NCBI GenBank assembly: GCA_030141605.1
Contig: JAQGDQ010000440.1
Span: 1-64,000, forward strand
Length of the DNA: 64,000 nt
Direction: 5' to 3'
Source of the DNA: Tubiluchus corallicola
Taxonomy: Eukaryota; Priapulida; Priapulimorpha; Priapulimorphida; Tubiluchidae
Part shown: piece after piece, positions 39,214-47,773 of the stretch
Layout of the letters: every line of letters begins with the position of its first letter
How positions within the stretch are numbered: the first letter of the stretch is position 1
The notes under the pieces: model-generated
What the model saw: only the letters and a program-made list of their open reading frames with translations
Databases searched by the model: none
Told to the model about the DNA's origin: nothing
Translations under genes and position numbers: made by a program

Positions 39214-40572
39214 CTATTTTTTATTTCCTGAGTTGAGATATATATTTACCCCCAGTTTTATACCAAAATAGAAATCGTTATACTTCCCTGCACTTATTTC
39301 ATCTACAGAGTCGGTCAACATATAGTTGGAATTCATTTCAAAGAAAACACCGGTTTGGGAATTCAATAAAAACTCAGATCCTATTGTACCAGACAGTGAC
39401 GGGTGGACCTTATTATTGAATATTGCTCCTACTCCTCCAGCGATATATGGAGAAAACTTTCTCTGAGGCATAAAATAGTATCCGGCCCTAACCTCACTTT
39501 TAGCAAATAGCGTATTGAAGTGCTCTCCGCTTTTAAAAGATCCTATCCCGGCATGCAAGCCAAAGAACACACCATTATCCTTGACATACGACAATCCCAG
39601 TGATGCTCCACCTGTTGGTGTGTTTACCCCATAATCCGATTCCAACAGGTACCCTTCGCCAATAAAAGACAGGCTAAGCGGTTCCCGTCTCTTTTCCAGT
39701 ACGTTGCCAAATTCATTTTCAAACATATTACTGTTCTTTTCAGCTATATACTCATCAAATATTTCAGAATCGACATCAGCCGGATTTTCAAGCTTCCACA
39801 CTCCGTCTATAACTCCCTCTATTATCATATCCTGCACAGCTTTCTCAATAGCTTCTTTAACTGCAATATCTGTAGGTTCGTTAAATGAGAACCCTGTCTC
39901 CATCTCCAACAGAGCTGTAGGCTTTACATATTTAAAAAGACCTGCACTGATCTGCTGTGACAAAATTGTTTTAGTGGTGTATACTGATTTTATCACCCTT
40001 CCACTATTGGTTGATACTGCTCTTAAATATATGGAGATACGGTCTTCTCGGTATTCACCTGATGCACTGATACCCAAATATCTTGCACCCGCTCCGCCTG
40101 TCAGGGTATTATAGTCGTAAGATATAATTCCTCCTTCCAGAATAATACCTGCAAAGAGCAAGGGGGGAAGAGGTGGCTCTTCCACTCCTGTAGCCTGCTC
40201 ATAGTTCTGCCTGCTTGAACGGATAATCTTACGTTCGTTCAGAAGGTTTGACAGCCCCTCTCTCTCAATTGGGATAAACCATTTTGACTCTTCCAGTGCT
40301 TTCATAAGAATAGATGTCGCACCTTGTGTAACAGCTGTCGACCATGAGGAACCATACTCTGTTTGCTTGTACTGGCCTGTTTGGTCACGAAATCTGTATA
40401 CGGCCACTACAACTGGCTCCTGAGGTAAGGGGAATGAATCAAATTTCTTTGTGACCTCAGTATGCTCCCCCATTTTTGCCGGTTGGGTTGAAAATGGCTG
40501 ATTAAAATAGGCACTACATGAGCTGAGAAATACTGCAGCTGGTAACAACATTAAGGTTTTTATCTTTTTCAC
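39214..40572 (-). CDS. csgG: Curli secretion channel CsgG with C-terminal beta-barrel-like extension
   Basis: An outer-membrane lipoprotein (LSSCS, Cys19) that forms the pore for curlin export. Residues about 20-265 match CsgG: VVVAVYRFRDQTGQYK, TQGATSILMKALEESKWFIPIEREGLSNLLNERKIIR, GGIISYDYNT, YLRAVSTNSGRVIKSV. About 180 further residues (from about 272) form an OmpA-like or OmpX-like barrel pattern (GGASLGLSYVKDNGVFFGLHAG, AGGVGAIFNN, YFGIKLGVNIYL). E. coli CsgG (277 residues) lacks this extension. CsgF lies immediately upstream. Confidence 0.9.
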   Translation of the reverse strand: MKKIKTLMLLPAAVFLSSCSAYFNQPFSTQPAKMGEHTEVTKKFDSFPLPQEPVVVAVYRFRDQTGQYKQTEYGSSWSTAVTQGATSILMKALEESKWFIPIEREGLSNLLNERKIIRSSRQNYEQATGVEEPPLPPLLFAGIILEGGIISYDYNTLTGGAGARYLGISASGEYREDRISIYLRAVSTNSGRVIKSVYTTKTILSQQISAGLFKYVKPTALLEMETGFSFNEPTDIAVKEAIEKAVQDMIIEGVIDGVWKLENPADVDSEIFDEYIAEKNSNMFENEFGNVLEKRREPLSLSFIGEGYLLESDYGVNTPTGGASLGLSYVKDNGVFFGLHAGIGSFKSGEHFNTLFAKSEVRAGYYFMPQRKFSPYIAGGVGAIFNNKVHPSLSGTIGSEFLLNSQTGVFFEMNSNYMLTDSVDEISAGKYNDFYFGIKLGVNIYLNSGNKK

Positions 40573-40608
40573 GGGTATGGTTATTAAAAGTTTTCAGAAA
40601 ATGAATCT

Positions 40609-41025
40609 CTAATAGCTTGGTATAGTAATGTTTGTCTCCCCTCCTGTTCGCATGTCAAGAATGTGTATATCTACGCCACTGGCTCCATCTGTTATGTTTA
40701 TCCTGAAGTCTCCAACGTTATACTGCCCCTGTTCTAGTTCAAACTCCCCAAACTGTTGTTCAAGTATGCGGGAAGTAAGCTCACTTAAAATCTCAGACTT
40801 TATTGACTCACTGAACTGGGCAAGGGGATCTTCCTCTGCTCCAAAGAGACCCAGGAGCTCATCGCTCTCTTCCTCTTCTCCCTTCTGGGCATCAGCCGAG
40901 CTTAGCAGCCACTGGTAGTTCATGTAGTTCCCTCCAAAGGCAGGGTTAACGGGGGTGTATACAAGATCTTGTGCGTGCCCAAGAAGTGGAAGCACCAACA
41001 GTAGTAATACGATTAATTGTTTCAT
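40609..41025 (-). CDS. csgF: Curli assembly factor CsgF
   Basis: Extracellular partner of CsgG that couples the pore to fibre nucleation. The 138 residues have a signal peptide (LLGHAQ) and the diagnostic mature start DLVYTPVNPAFGGNYMNYQWLLSSADAQ, then an acidic spacer and a beta-rich C-terminus (GDFRINITD). It is encoded 37 bases before csgG, in the same operon. No CsgE gene is visible in the cluster. Confidence 0.92.
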   Translation of the reverse strand: MKQLIVLLLLVLPLLGHAQDLVYTPVNPAFGGNYMNYQWLLSSADAQKGEEEESDELLGLFGAEEDPLAQFSESIKSEILSELTSRILEQQFGEFELEQGQYNVGDFRINITDGASGVDIHILDMRTGGETNITIPSY

Positions 41026-41106
41026 GGTATGTTAATTTTGGATTTATAGTCACAAGCAATTGAGCATATTTAAGCAAGTCCATATACATATTACAGGTTT
41101 TTTTTA

Positions 41107-42030
41107 TTACCGTTTCAGTACGAAATTTATATTGGTATCCATCTCAATTTTTCCACGTTTAAAAAAGTATGCCGATTCTGCATATTCAGCCCATGAATCG
41201 TTCATATCATATGTAAAACGGCTTGACTCTTTCCATTCAAAATCGATGTTACGATAGTTTGAGGGTTTTATTCTCCACTCTTCGTATGGCTTTGGCAAAA
41301 TAGATGTCTTTACTTCAATACTGCTATCATCATGTTTATTAAGTGATGTTGTAATCTCCATTGGAACAAGAAATTTTAGTGTTGGCACATCCTTGTATAT
41401 AGTTGATGATTGGTAATGTTTTACATTAAACTTTTTATTATACAAGGCAAAAACCAGCTGTATATTTTTTAAAAAATGATTTTCAAAGCCCTCTGTGGTA
41501 ATAATATTTTCACGTATATTTATAAGGTCAAGTGTTACGTCATCCTTGATAAGCGGAGATATGTCTCTGTTGGGTAGTTCTGCCAGCATTGAGTTTAACA
41601 TATCTGTAAAAAATAGTATAACATCTTCACGGTTTACAAGCTCAAGTAGAACGCCATTTGTGCTTGTGCGTATACTTAGAAGCAGGTGCCTGCCTTCCAG
41701 CCACTCCTCTGTCCAGTCAAACATTGTACCGGGAAATTCTGAAAAGAGGTTTAGGGCAAATCCGGAGGCTGTCCAGTTTAACAAGAATCCATCATCAAGT
41801 TTTTCAGCAACATACATAGTCTGTATTGATGTGCAGTTGCATTGCCAGGCGATAGTGTCATTTTTAATTTTCCTATACATAGATGCTTCAAAAACAGCTT
41901 TTTCTCCAATTTCCCAGCCCGGCACGATCTCGATAGAATCTTTACTACCTGGTCTGCTGAAGCCGTAGAGACTGCCTGATAGCAGAAACAGCAGTGTAAC
42001 TATTGCGTGTATGTAAGTTTTTTTATTCAT
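41107..42030 (-). CDS. Secreted protein of unknown function in the curli cluster
   Basis: 307 residues with a signal peptide (LLFLLSGSLYGFS). I do not recognise the family. Visible are a paired-cysteine segment WQCNCTSIQ, many aromatic beta strands, and acidic and amide-rich loops. It lies between the CsgA-like gene and csgF on the same strand, so it may be a curli accessory that replaces or assists the missing CsgE; that is inference from position only. Confidence 0.7.
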   Translation of the reverse strand: MNKKTYIHAIVTLLFLLSGSLYGFSRPGSKDSIEIVPGWEIGEKAVFEASMYRKIKNDTIAWQCNCTSIQTMYVAEKLDDGFLLNWTASGFALNLFSEFPGTMFDWTEEWLEGRHLLLSIRTSTNGVLLELVNREDVILFFTDMLNSMLAELPNRDISPLIKDDVTLDLINIRENIITTEGFENHFLKNIQLVFALYNKKFNVKHYQSSTIYKDVPTLKFLVPMEITTSLNKHDDSSIEVKTSILPKPYEEWRIKPSNYRNIDFEWKESSRFTYDMNDSWAEYAESAYFFKRGKIEMDTNINFVLKR

Positions 42031-42043
42031 TGCAGGAAGTATT

Positions 42044-42071
42044 AAAATACTGCCTGCCGAAGCAGGCAGTA
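42044..42071 (-). terminator. UUCG-loop terminator after the CsgA-like gene
   Basis: On the minus strand a 10-bp stem (tactgcctgc with gcaggcagta) closed by a TTCG tetraloop and followed by TTTT, about 85 bases past the curlin stop. It separates the abundant subunit gene from the downstream secretion genes and could be a partial terminator that sets their ratio. Confidence 0.75.
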
Positions 42072-42154
42072 ACCCAAAATCTGGTCTATAATGTTTCTGA
42101 TTGCGTTAAATACCAGTAACTTTAACTAGTACTAACTTGTACAGGTGCATGTGA

Positions 42155-43099
42155 TTAAGGCTGGCTACCACCTTGCTTAATCATAGCATCGTTTCGTAGT
42201 CCATATTGCGCAATTGCTGCAATATTCCCTTCACCTTCAATCATTTCAAGCGCTCTGTTTTTAAATCCTGCTTGACGAATGAATGCTTTGTTATGTTCTC
42301 CTTCAACCAGCTGTACCGCTTTGTTGTCATAAGTAAAGAACCTTTGATCTATTCCGAGGTCAAGATCTTTACCTGACGCTTTTTGTACAGCAAGGTTTTT
42401 CATACCACCCTGAACGATGTAAGCTTTTACATCAGAACTGTGACCACCTGTTCCTTCCAGATAGCTGTATGCAAAGTTTCGTCTACCATACTGAATTTGC
42501 TTAGCTTCCACATCAGAACCTTTTAGAGACATCAGTCCAACGTTGCGTTTTCCTGACTGTTCAATTTTGGCATCAAGTTTGAATCCTTCCAAACGAATAC
42601 CTGCAGCATTAAATAAACCGCTTTGCTCTATTCCAGCGGAATTTTTGGCTCCAATTTCAACTATTCCAAATCCTACCCATGGCAAGTGAAGACGTACTCT
42701 AGGGGTAACCAACACTTCACCACACATAAGTTCGATATCTCTAAGATTTAGATAAACTCCCGGTCCCCATCCATCTTGTACTGCAAAGAAGAACATTCCT
42801 GGAGTCTGAAGAGATAAACTAGCAAACATTAATCCTCCAGCCTTATTACCTCGGCCAGACTGAACTATTGATGCCTCATTGTCAAAACCATACTGAGCAA
42901 TATAAGCTTTTCCATGCTCAGCTCCTGTTTGGTCTACAAGTGCATCATTAAGTGCTCCTACCTGCATTATATAAGCCTGGTTATCTTCAGTTGGGCCTCC
43001 TCTGTGTATGGGCCTTCCACCATCATGATGACCATTGCCACCGGCAAAAACAGTTCCGCACAATGCGGATACGACTAGAAATAAAAACAACTTTTTCAT
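42155..43099 (-). CDS. Curlin-repeat protein, CsgA-like major subunit
   Basis: 314 residues: a signal peptide (VSALCGTVFAG), a His/Gly-rich linker, then about ten curlin repeats of 20-24 residues with the Q-x-G-x-x-N core, for example AYIMQVGALNDALV, AYIAQYGFDNEASIVQSGRGNKAG, AGIEQSGLFNAAG, AKIEQSGKRNVG, AFIRQAGFKNRALE and AAIAQYGLRNDAMIKQGG. A non-repeat insertion with two cysteine-containing hydrophobic strands (about 90-150) interrupts the array. It is the first gene of the cluster and the likely amyloid fibre subunit. Confidence 0.88.
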   Translation of the reverse strand: MKKLFLFLVVSALCGTVFAGGNGHHDGGRPIHRGGPTEDNQAYIMQVGALNDALVDQTGAEHGKAYIAQYGFDNEASIVQSGRGNKAGGLMFASLSLQTPGMFFFAVQDGWGPGVYLNLRDIELMCGEVLVTPRVRLHLPWVGFGIVEIGAKNSAGIEQSGLFNAAGIRLEGFKLDAKIEQSGKRNVGLMSLKGSDVEAKQIQYGRRNFAYSYLEGTGGHSSDVKAYIVQGGMKNLAVQKASGKDLDLGIDQRFFTYDNKAVQLVEGEHNKAFIRQAGFKNRALEMIEGEGNIAAIAQYGLRNDAMIKQGGSQP

Positions 43100-43857
43100 G
43101 ACTTTAAATTTTAAGATTGGTTTTTATAAAAAATGATTCTGGGTTTATTTTTTTTAATAAAGTTAAGATCAAGCTATAATGCGTTATATTTTTTTAAACA
43201 GTCCACTTGGTCAGCGTGGCACTTTTATTTATCTTAAAGAGTGTAAGTTGATAGCATCCACCCAGGCCTCTAAATAGAGATTTGCCTGCTCCCAGAAAGA
43301 TTGTGAGTAATATGACTCCGGGATGTATTGTTTTGCCTGGGAAAAAGGTGAATAAAATAGCTTCAACTAAAATAATTAACCAACGATGTTTCATAATTTA
43401 AATATTCAAGAGTAGTTTTAGCCTTACTGATAAGTTAAATTTACGAAAGTTCACCCCAACTTGTCAAGATATTTTATAGAAGAATATATTTATTTCTATA
43501 ATTATATGCTCACCACCATCTTCTATGCTGCTCTAAAACAACATACTGGAAGCATAAATTCTAAAAACACCCCAAATTATTATAATTATGAAAATCAGAT
43601 ATTGTAGTATAAAAAAACCTCTTATTTATCATTTCTCTCACCATTTTTAGTAAAAAAATTTTGGAATAGTAAAATCTTATTAGCATAATTGTAAGGAGTT
43701 CACATCAGGCATAACGGTTTTTTTAAGATTGGTTTTTATAATTTTGGGTTTAAAATCTTACATACAGCCTCAGACTTTAGTCTAATTTATGTTTGTTGTG
43801 AACTCTTTTCTTTGAAGTTTGTAAAATTTGTAAAACCCACCTCCCCTGTTAGCACTA
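43100..43857. other. Long leader and gap upstream of the curlin gene
   Basis: No convincing gene. A 66-codon frame (43394-43194, minus) is probably chance. Two segments near-duplicate each other: ttaagattggtttttataa at about 43110 (just before the curlin ATG) and again at about 43722. A 9-bp inverted pair gagttcaca / tgtgaactc brackets the second copy at 43696 and 43797. Confidence 0.5.
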
Positions 43858-43945
43858 TTTGAGTCTCTTTGCAAAGCTCATCTTTCTTTATATCAATATC
43901 TCATCAAAACTCTCTTTAAAGCCTTTATTTTGCGTTGACAGATGA
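43858..43945 (-). repeat. Dispersed repeat A, copy 11 (reverse)
   Basis: Read on the minus strand: cgcaaaataaaggctttaaa, gttttgatgagatattgat, aaagatgagctttgcaaag. It is the second of only two minus-strand copies. Confidence 0.6.
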
Positions 43946-44015
43946 TTATGATTGCCTCTCCATCATATTTTCTCCTGCCTGGGCCAAAATCCTTTCGCTT
44001 TGCAGGAATAGCTGC

Positions 44016-44052
44016 AAAAAAAAAGCTCCCCTGTTGTTGGCAGGAGAGCTTT
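44016..44052 (-). terminator. Terminator of the rpsF-rpsR-rplI operon
   Basis: On the minus strand aaagctctcctg pairs with caggggagcttt (one G-U), loop of about 7, then nine T, 28 bases past the rplI stop. Confidence 0.88.
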
Positions 44053-44079
44053 CTCTGTGCTTATCTTTAAAAGAGCTGC

Positions 44080-44526
44080 TTATTCTGAAATAACATCAAA
44101 TTCTAGGTCAAACACAACCTCGCGGTGGAGCTTGATTTTTGCAGAGTGCTTACCCACCTCTTTTATAGAGTCCTCCGTTATAGTTATATTTTTACGATCA
44201 ATATCAAAACCTTTTTCTCTGAGAGATTCGGCTATTTGAATATTGTTTACAGAGCCAAATATCTTACCTTTTGCACTTGTCTTGGCTCCAATGACTATTG
44301 ATGCTTCCTTGATTTTTTCAGCAAGAGCAAGTGCCTCATTTTTGAGTTTCTCCTCTTTGTGAGCGCGCTGTCGTTGATTCTCAGCGAGTACTTTCTTTGA
44401 TGACTCTGTTGCTAAGAGTGCCATCTTCTTTGGAATTAAGAAGTTGCGAGCATACCCGTCCTTCACTTTAACAAGGTCACCTTTGTCCCCCAAACGGACA
44501 ACATCTTGAAGTAGTATAATTTCCAT
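44080..44526 (-). CDS. rplI: Ribosomal protein bL9
   Basis: A large-subunit protein of 148 residues. The N-terminal domain MEIILLQDVVRLGDKGDLVKVKDGYARNFLIPKKMA is diagnostic, followed by the long connecting helix and a C-terminal RNA-binding domain (AKGKIFGSVNNIQIAESL). Last gene of the S6-S18-L9 operon. Confidence 0.98.
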   Translation of the reverse strand: MEIILLQDVVRLGDKGDLVKVKDGYARNFLIPKKMALLATESSKKVLAENQRQRAHKEEKLKNEALALAEKIKEASIVIGAKTSAKGKIFGSVNNIQIAESLREKGFDIDRKNITITEDSIKEVGKHSAKIKLHREVVFDLEFDVISE

Positions 44527-44546
44527 TTTCCTGCCTCCTTCTTGCT

Positions 44547-44816
44547 TTATTTTAATAAATCGGCCACATATGGAAGCAGCGCCAACTGACGAGCTCTCTT
44601 AATAGCCTGAGAAATTTTACGTTGGTATTTTAGTGAGGTCCCAGTGAGGCGTCGTGGTAATATTTTACCCTGCTCATTGAGGAATTTTTTTAAAAAAACA
44701 GGATCCTTGTAATCCACATATTTAATACCGTTCTTTTTGAAACGACAGTATTTTTTCTTCTTTACCTCAACTGTTGGCGGAGTAAGATACCTTATTTCAC
44801 TAGTATTGCCTGCCAT
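44547..44816 (-). CDS. rpsR: Ribosomal protein bS18
   Basis: A small-subunit protein of 89 residues that pairs with S6. The C-terminal motif [35 protein letters not shown] is typical; the N-terminus [16 protein letters not shown] is normal for the phylum. It starts 3 bases after rpsF. Confidence 0.98.
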   Translation of the reverse strand: MAGNTSEIRYLTPPTVEVKKKKYCRFKKNGIKYVDYKDPVFLKKFLNEQGKILPRRLTGTSLKYQRKISQAIKRARQLALLPYVADLLK

Positions 44817-44819
44817 AGC

Positions 44820-45173
44820 TTATGCCTCCTTATCTGTTTTAGCGTTTAACCTTTTTTTCCTTTTCTCACTGTACTCAATAGCGTGCTTATCCAGTTTCAC
44901 TGTCAGAAACCGAATGATGCGCTCATCACGACGGAGTTCCGTTTCAAACTCCTTAATTATTTCAGGCGTTGCCTTATACTCAAGAAGGTGATAAAACCCT
45001 GTTGATTTTTTTTGGATGGGATAAGTCAGCTTTTTTAATCCCCAATGTTCTTCATGGATCACCTCACCTTTTTTACTGGTGATATAATCCTTGAACTTTC
45101 CTACCGCTTCCTTTATCTGAGCTTCAGATAAAACGGGAGTTGCAATGAAAACGGTCTCGTACTGGTTCAGCAT
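44820..45173 (-). CDS. rpsF: Ribosomal protein bS6
   Basis: 117 residues. Opens MLNQYETVFIATPVLSEAQ and carries HWGLKKLTYPIQKKSTGFYHLLEY and RRDERIIRFLTVKL, the S6 ferredoxin-like fold. First gene of the operon, behind a strong promoter. Confidence 0.98.
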   Translation of the reverse strand: MLNQYETVFIATPVLSEAQIKEAVGKFKDYITSKKGEVIHEEHWGLKKLTYPIQKKSTGFYHLLEYKATPEIIKEFETELRRDERIIRFLTVKLDKHAIEYSEKRKKRLNAKTDKEA

Positions 45174-45229
45174 AAATAATGTGTTTAATTTTTCACTATG
45201 TCTAAACTAAAAATAGAATTAAAGTGGCG

Positions 45230-45260
45230 CAAATATAGAAATTATTTGGGTCATATCAAA
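45230..45260 (-). promoter_or_regulatory. Promoter of the S6 operon
   Basis: On the minus strand TTTG (45260-45257), exactly 19 bases, then TATATTTG (45237-45230). It is a textbook Bacteroidota promoter and the best match in the window, with about 50 bases of leader. Confidence 0.8.
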
Positions 45261-45410
45261 CATGTAGGTTTTAAGGTGCAAAATATTTGAAAAGCACACT
45301 TATTTTTGCCCGGTATAGCCTCGCCGGATTTAAACGCAACTATAAGACATTTTTGTTATTTAATGTTTTTCGTTATCTTTAAAATGTATTTTCATAATAC
45401 TGACAAAGCA

Positions 45411-45989
45411 ATGGAAAAGCCTGTTTTGTGCGAAAATTTTGACAAACATCTTCTCGACAGCCGTTTAACGTGGTTTTGTGAGCCGAATAACTGGGATATA
45501 AAGAGTAATTCGCTATATATTTCCACCAATGCAGAGACCGATTTTTGGCAAAAAACAGCTAGCGGGCATTTTCTCTTCCTTGAAACCAATCATGACTTCG
45601 CAGTAGAAACAGGTGTAAAGTATTCTTTTAAAAATCAGTATGACCAGGCAGGGCTTATGATATGGCTATCTCCGGATTACTGGATAAAAACTTCAGTAGA
45701 GTATGAGCCCGATAAGCCCAACAAGTTGGGAGTTGTTGTTACAAAGGATGGCTTCTCTGACTGGTCAACACAAGATATTGACGATGCTATAACCGGATTG
45801 TTCTTTCGTATTACACGAAAGGGCACCAAATGCGTTATTGATGCACGCGAAACAGTTGAAAGCCACTGGAAGCAAATAAGAGAAATACACTTTATTAACA
45901 ACACACCACAGGTAAAATGTGGCCTTTATGCGTGCAGTCCGCAAAAGGATGGATTTATTGCAGAGTTTAGCTCGTTAAAAGTACTGTAG
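45411..45989 (+). CDS. DUF1349 domain protein
   Basis: The start is set at MEKPVLCENFDK (45411), because upstream residues in the open frame are not protein-like and cross the S6 promoter. The 192 residues match the concanavalin-like DUF1349 family: LTWFCEPNNWDIKSNSLYISTNAETDFW, DQAGLMIWLSPDYWIKTSVEYEP, FFRITRKGTKCVID, KCGLYACSPQKDGFIAEFSSLKV. It has no signal peptide. It probably binds or processes a carbohydrate; ligand unknown. Confidence 0.8.
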   Translation: MEKPVLCENFDKHLLDSRLTWFCEPNNWDIKSNSLYISTNAETDFWQKTASGHFLFLETNHDFAVETGVKYSFKNQYDQAGLMIWLSPDYWIKTSVEYEPDKPNKLGVVVTKDGFSDWSTQDIDDAITGLFFRITRKGTKCVIDARETVESHWKQIREIHFINNTPQVKCGLYACSPQKDGFIAEFSSLKVL

Positions 45990-46110
45990 TAAATACCTAC
46001 AGGCATAATTTACAAACATATTTTTCCTAAGTAGTAGGACGACAATAAAAATTAAACTTGAGTACCTTGGTTTGGTGTTGCGTACTTGGTAAAAACTAAA
46101 AAAAAATGCT

Positions 46111-46932
46111 ATGCTTAACGATAAAGATAGAAATGCACTGCTGAAAGTAGCGCAAAAGGTTCGCCACACAGTGGTAGAAATGACAAAAAAAGCTGGTGGA
46201 GGTTACACCGGCAGAGGTCTTAGTGTTATAGATATTCTAGTTCTTCTGTTCTTTAAGTATATGAACGTTGATCCCAAAAACCCCAATGATCCTGGCCGAG
46301 ATCGCCTTGTGTTGAGCAAGGGCTATGGAGCTATTGGTTATATTCCGGTACTTGCAGAGCGCGGATTTTTCAAGAAATCCCTGTTAAACAAGTTTGACAG
46401 GGTTAACTCTCTATTTGGTAGTGCAGGCAGGGAAGATAGTGGTGAGCCTGCCAGCTCTTTGGGATATGGCCTGGGGCTATCAGTAGGGATGGCTATTGAT
46501 GCTAAAACTAAGAATAAGCAATTTACGATCTACTGTATCCTTAATGGTGAAGAGCTTAATAAGGATTATGACTGGGAAGCAGCAGAAGCAGCCAGCAGCC
46601 ATAATCTTACCAACCTGATAGTGTTTGTAGACCGCAATAGTCACACTGCAAACAGTTCTGCAAGTAAGGGAATATCGCTGGAGTCCTTAGTTGATAAGTG
46701 GGAGTCGGCAGGCTGGAAGGCTGTTGTAGTAAAAAATGGCAATGATATTTGCCAGTTGTCCGATGCTATAGATTTTGCCACTGAAAATACGCAAAAGCCG
46801 GTTGTCATTATTGCCAATACTCTAAAAGCAGGCTTCATGGAAGGGCAGAAAATGAAAAGCTTTGAAAACCTCAGCAAAAAACTGTTTAAACAGAAGGAAA
46901 AGAAAAAATCAGTAGAGACCGAGTTGCTATAG
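46111..46932 (+). CDS. Transketolase N-terminal-half homologue with altered cofactor motifs
   Basis: 273 residues matching the small (ThDP-binding) subunit of split transketolases from RHTVVEMTKKAGGGYTGRGLSVIDILVLLFF to the VVIIANTLKAG region. Key motifs are changed. The SKGHA catalytic-site motif reads SKGYG (His to Tyr). The GDGE ThDP/metal motif reads LNGE. The GSLGxG motif reads SSLGYG. The C-terminal partner subunit is not next to it, and the protein ends in a Lys-rich tail. It may be a non-catalytic homologue. Confidence 0.8.
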   Translation: MLNDKDRNALLKVAQKVRHTVVEMTKKAGGGYTGRGLSVIDILVLLFFKYMNVDPKNPNDPGRDRLVLSKGYGAIGYIPVLAERGFFKKSLLNKFDRVNSLFGSAGREDSGEPASSLGYGLGLSVGMAIDAKTKNKQFTIYCILNGEELNKDYDWEAAEAASSHNLTNLIVFVDRNSHTANSSASKGISLESLVDKWESAGWKAVVVKNGNDICQLSDAIDFATENTQKPVVIIANTLKAGFMEGQKMKSFENLSKKLFKQKEKKKSVETELL

Positions 46933-47159
46933 GATTGCAGTGCCAGTCGTTGAGTGGCAAAAGCGTTTTTATAAAAAAATAGCAAGAGTATCGCACAAGC
47001 AATATAACACAGACAGTTTGTGCAACATGTGACTAAACAAGTATTTGCTATACCTGAACTGTTTATATTGCGGATTTTTCAGTTCAGGCACAGTGTAGCT
47101 TCTATTATAATATCAAAATGTTCTTGATAGGCCACTGGTTAAACCCTACTAAATTTCGT

Positions 47160-47300
47160 TTTTGCAAATAGAGGCCTTTATAAGGCAAAAGATCTTGACT
47201 CAGATTGAGTATTTATGATAAGACAAAGGTCTACTAGTGCAAATGAGAACTTTGAGAAGGATTGTTGACAAAAGTATTTAGAGCTTTTGCAAACACCTCT
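47160..47300 (+). repeat. Dispersed repeat A, copy 12
   Basis: Contains gtttttgcaaatagaggcc, cttgactcagattgag, gtgcaaatgagaactttgag, tgttgacaaaagtattt and gagcttttgcaaacacctc. It occupies most of the gap before the haemoglobin gene; 46933-47159 shows nothing else. Confidence 0.8.
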
Positions 47301-47341
47301 TATGCTATAGGTGTCAATAGAATAGATATATACATATAGTC

Positions 47342-47722
47342 ATGGTTAAGAAAGGAGATATTGCAACATATACTGATATAAAAAAGCTTGTAGACTATTT
47401 TTATGATGAAGTAAGGAAAGATATGCTTATTGGGACTATTTTTAATCGCCATATAAAGGGGAAATGGGACATTCACCATAAAAAGCTATATAGGTTTTGG
47501 GCTACAGTTCTGCTTCGAACACCTGGCTATTACGGAACTCCTGTGTCAGTGCACTTTGGTATAGGGTTGGAGAAGAATCATTTCAAAAAGTGGTTAGATA
47601 TATGGTGCAACACTGTTGACACTCTGTTTGAGGGTAAAGTAGCCGACAGGGCGAAACATCGGGGAGAGACGATGGCAGCAGCATTCATGGAGAAAATAAG
47701 ACAGGCAGATGCCGATAAATGA
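47342..47722 (+). CDS. Group III truncated haemoglobin
   Basis: A 126-residue 2-on-2 globin. The B-helix aromatic cluster VDYFYDEV, the FWATVLLRTPGYYG E-helix segment, and the proximal histidine (about H80) in KNHFKKWLDIW fit trHb group III. Such proteins handle O2, NO or peroxide chemistry. The neighbouring universal stress protein gene, 51 bases downstream, suggests a joint stress response. Confidence 0.9.
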   Translation: MVKKGDIATYTDIKKLVDYFYDEVRKDMLIGTIFNRHIKGKWDIHHKKLYRFWATVLLRTPGYYGTPVSVHFGIGLEKNHFKKWLDIWCNTVDTLFEGKVADRAKHRGETMAAAFMEKIRQADADK

Positions 47723-47773
47723 TTACAAAAGAACCCTCTATTTAAAACATTTCGCTCTATAATCCGTGACATA

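Noticed and set aside
42155-43000. Periodic sequence that could be mistaken for a CRISPR array
   Set aside because: The periodicity is protein-level curlin repeats of 20-24 codons; the DNA units are diverged and there are no constant repeats with unique spacers.
43194-43394. 66-codon minus-strand frame upstream of the curlin gene
   Set aside because: Weak composition, no recognisable relatives, and it sits in the likely leader of the curlin gene.
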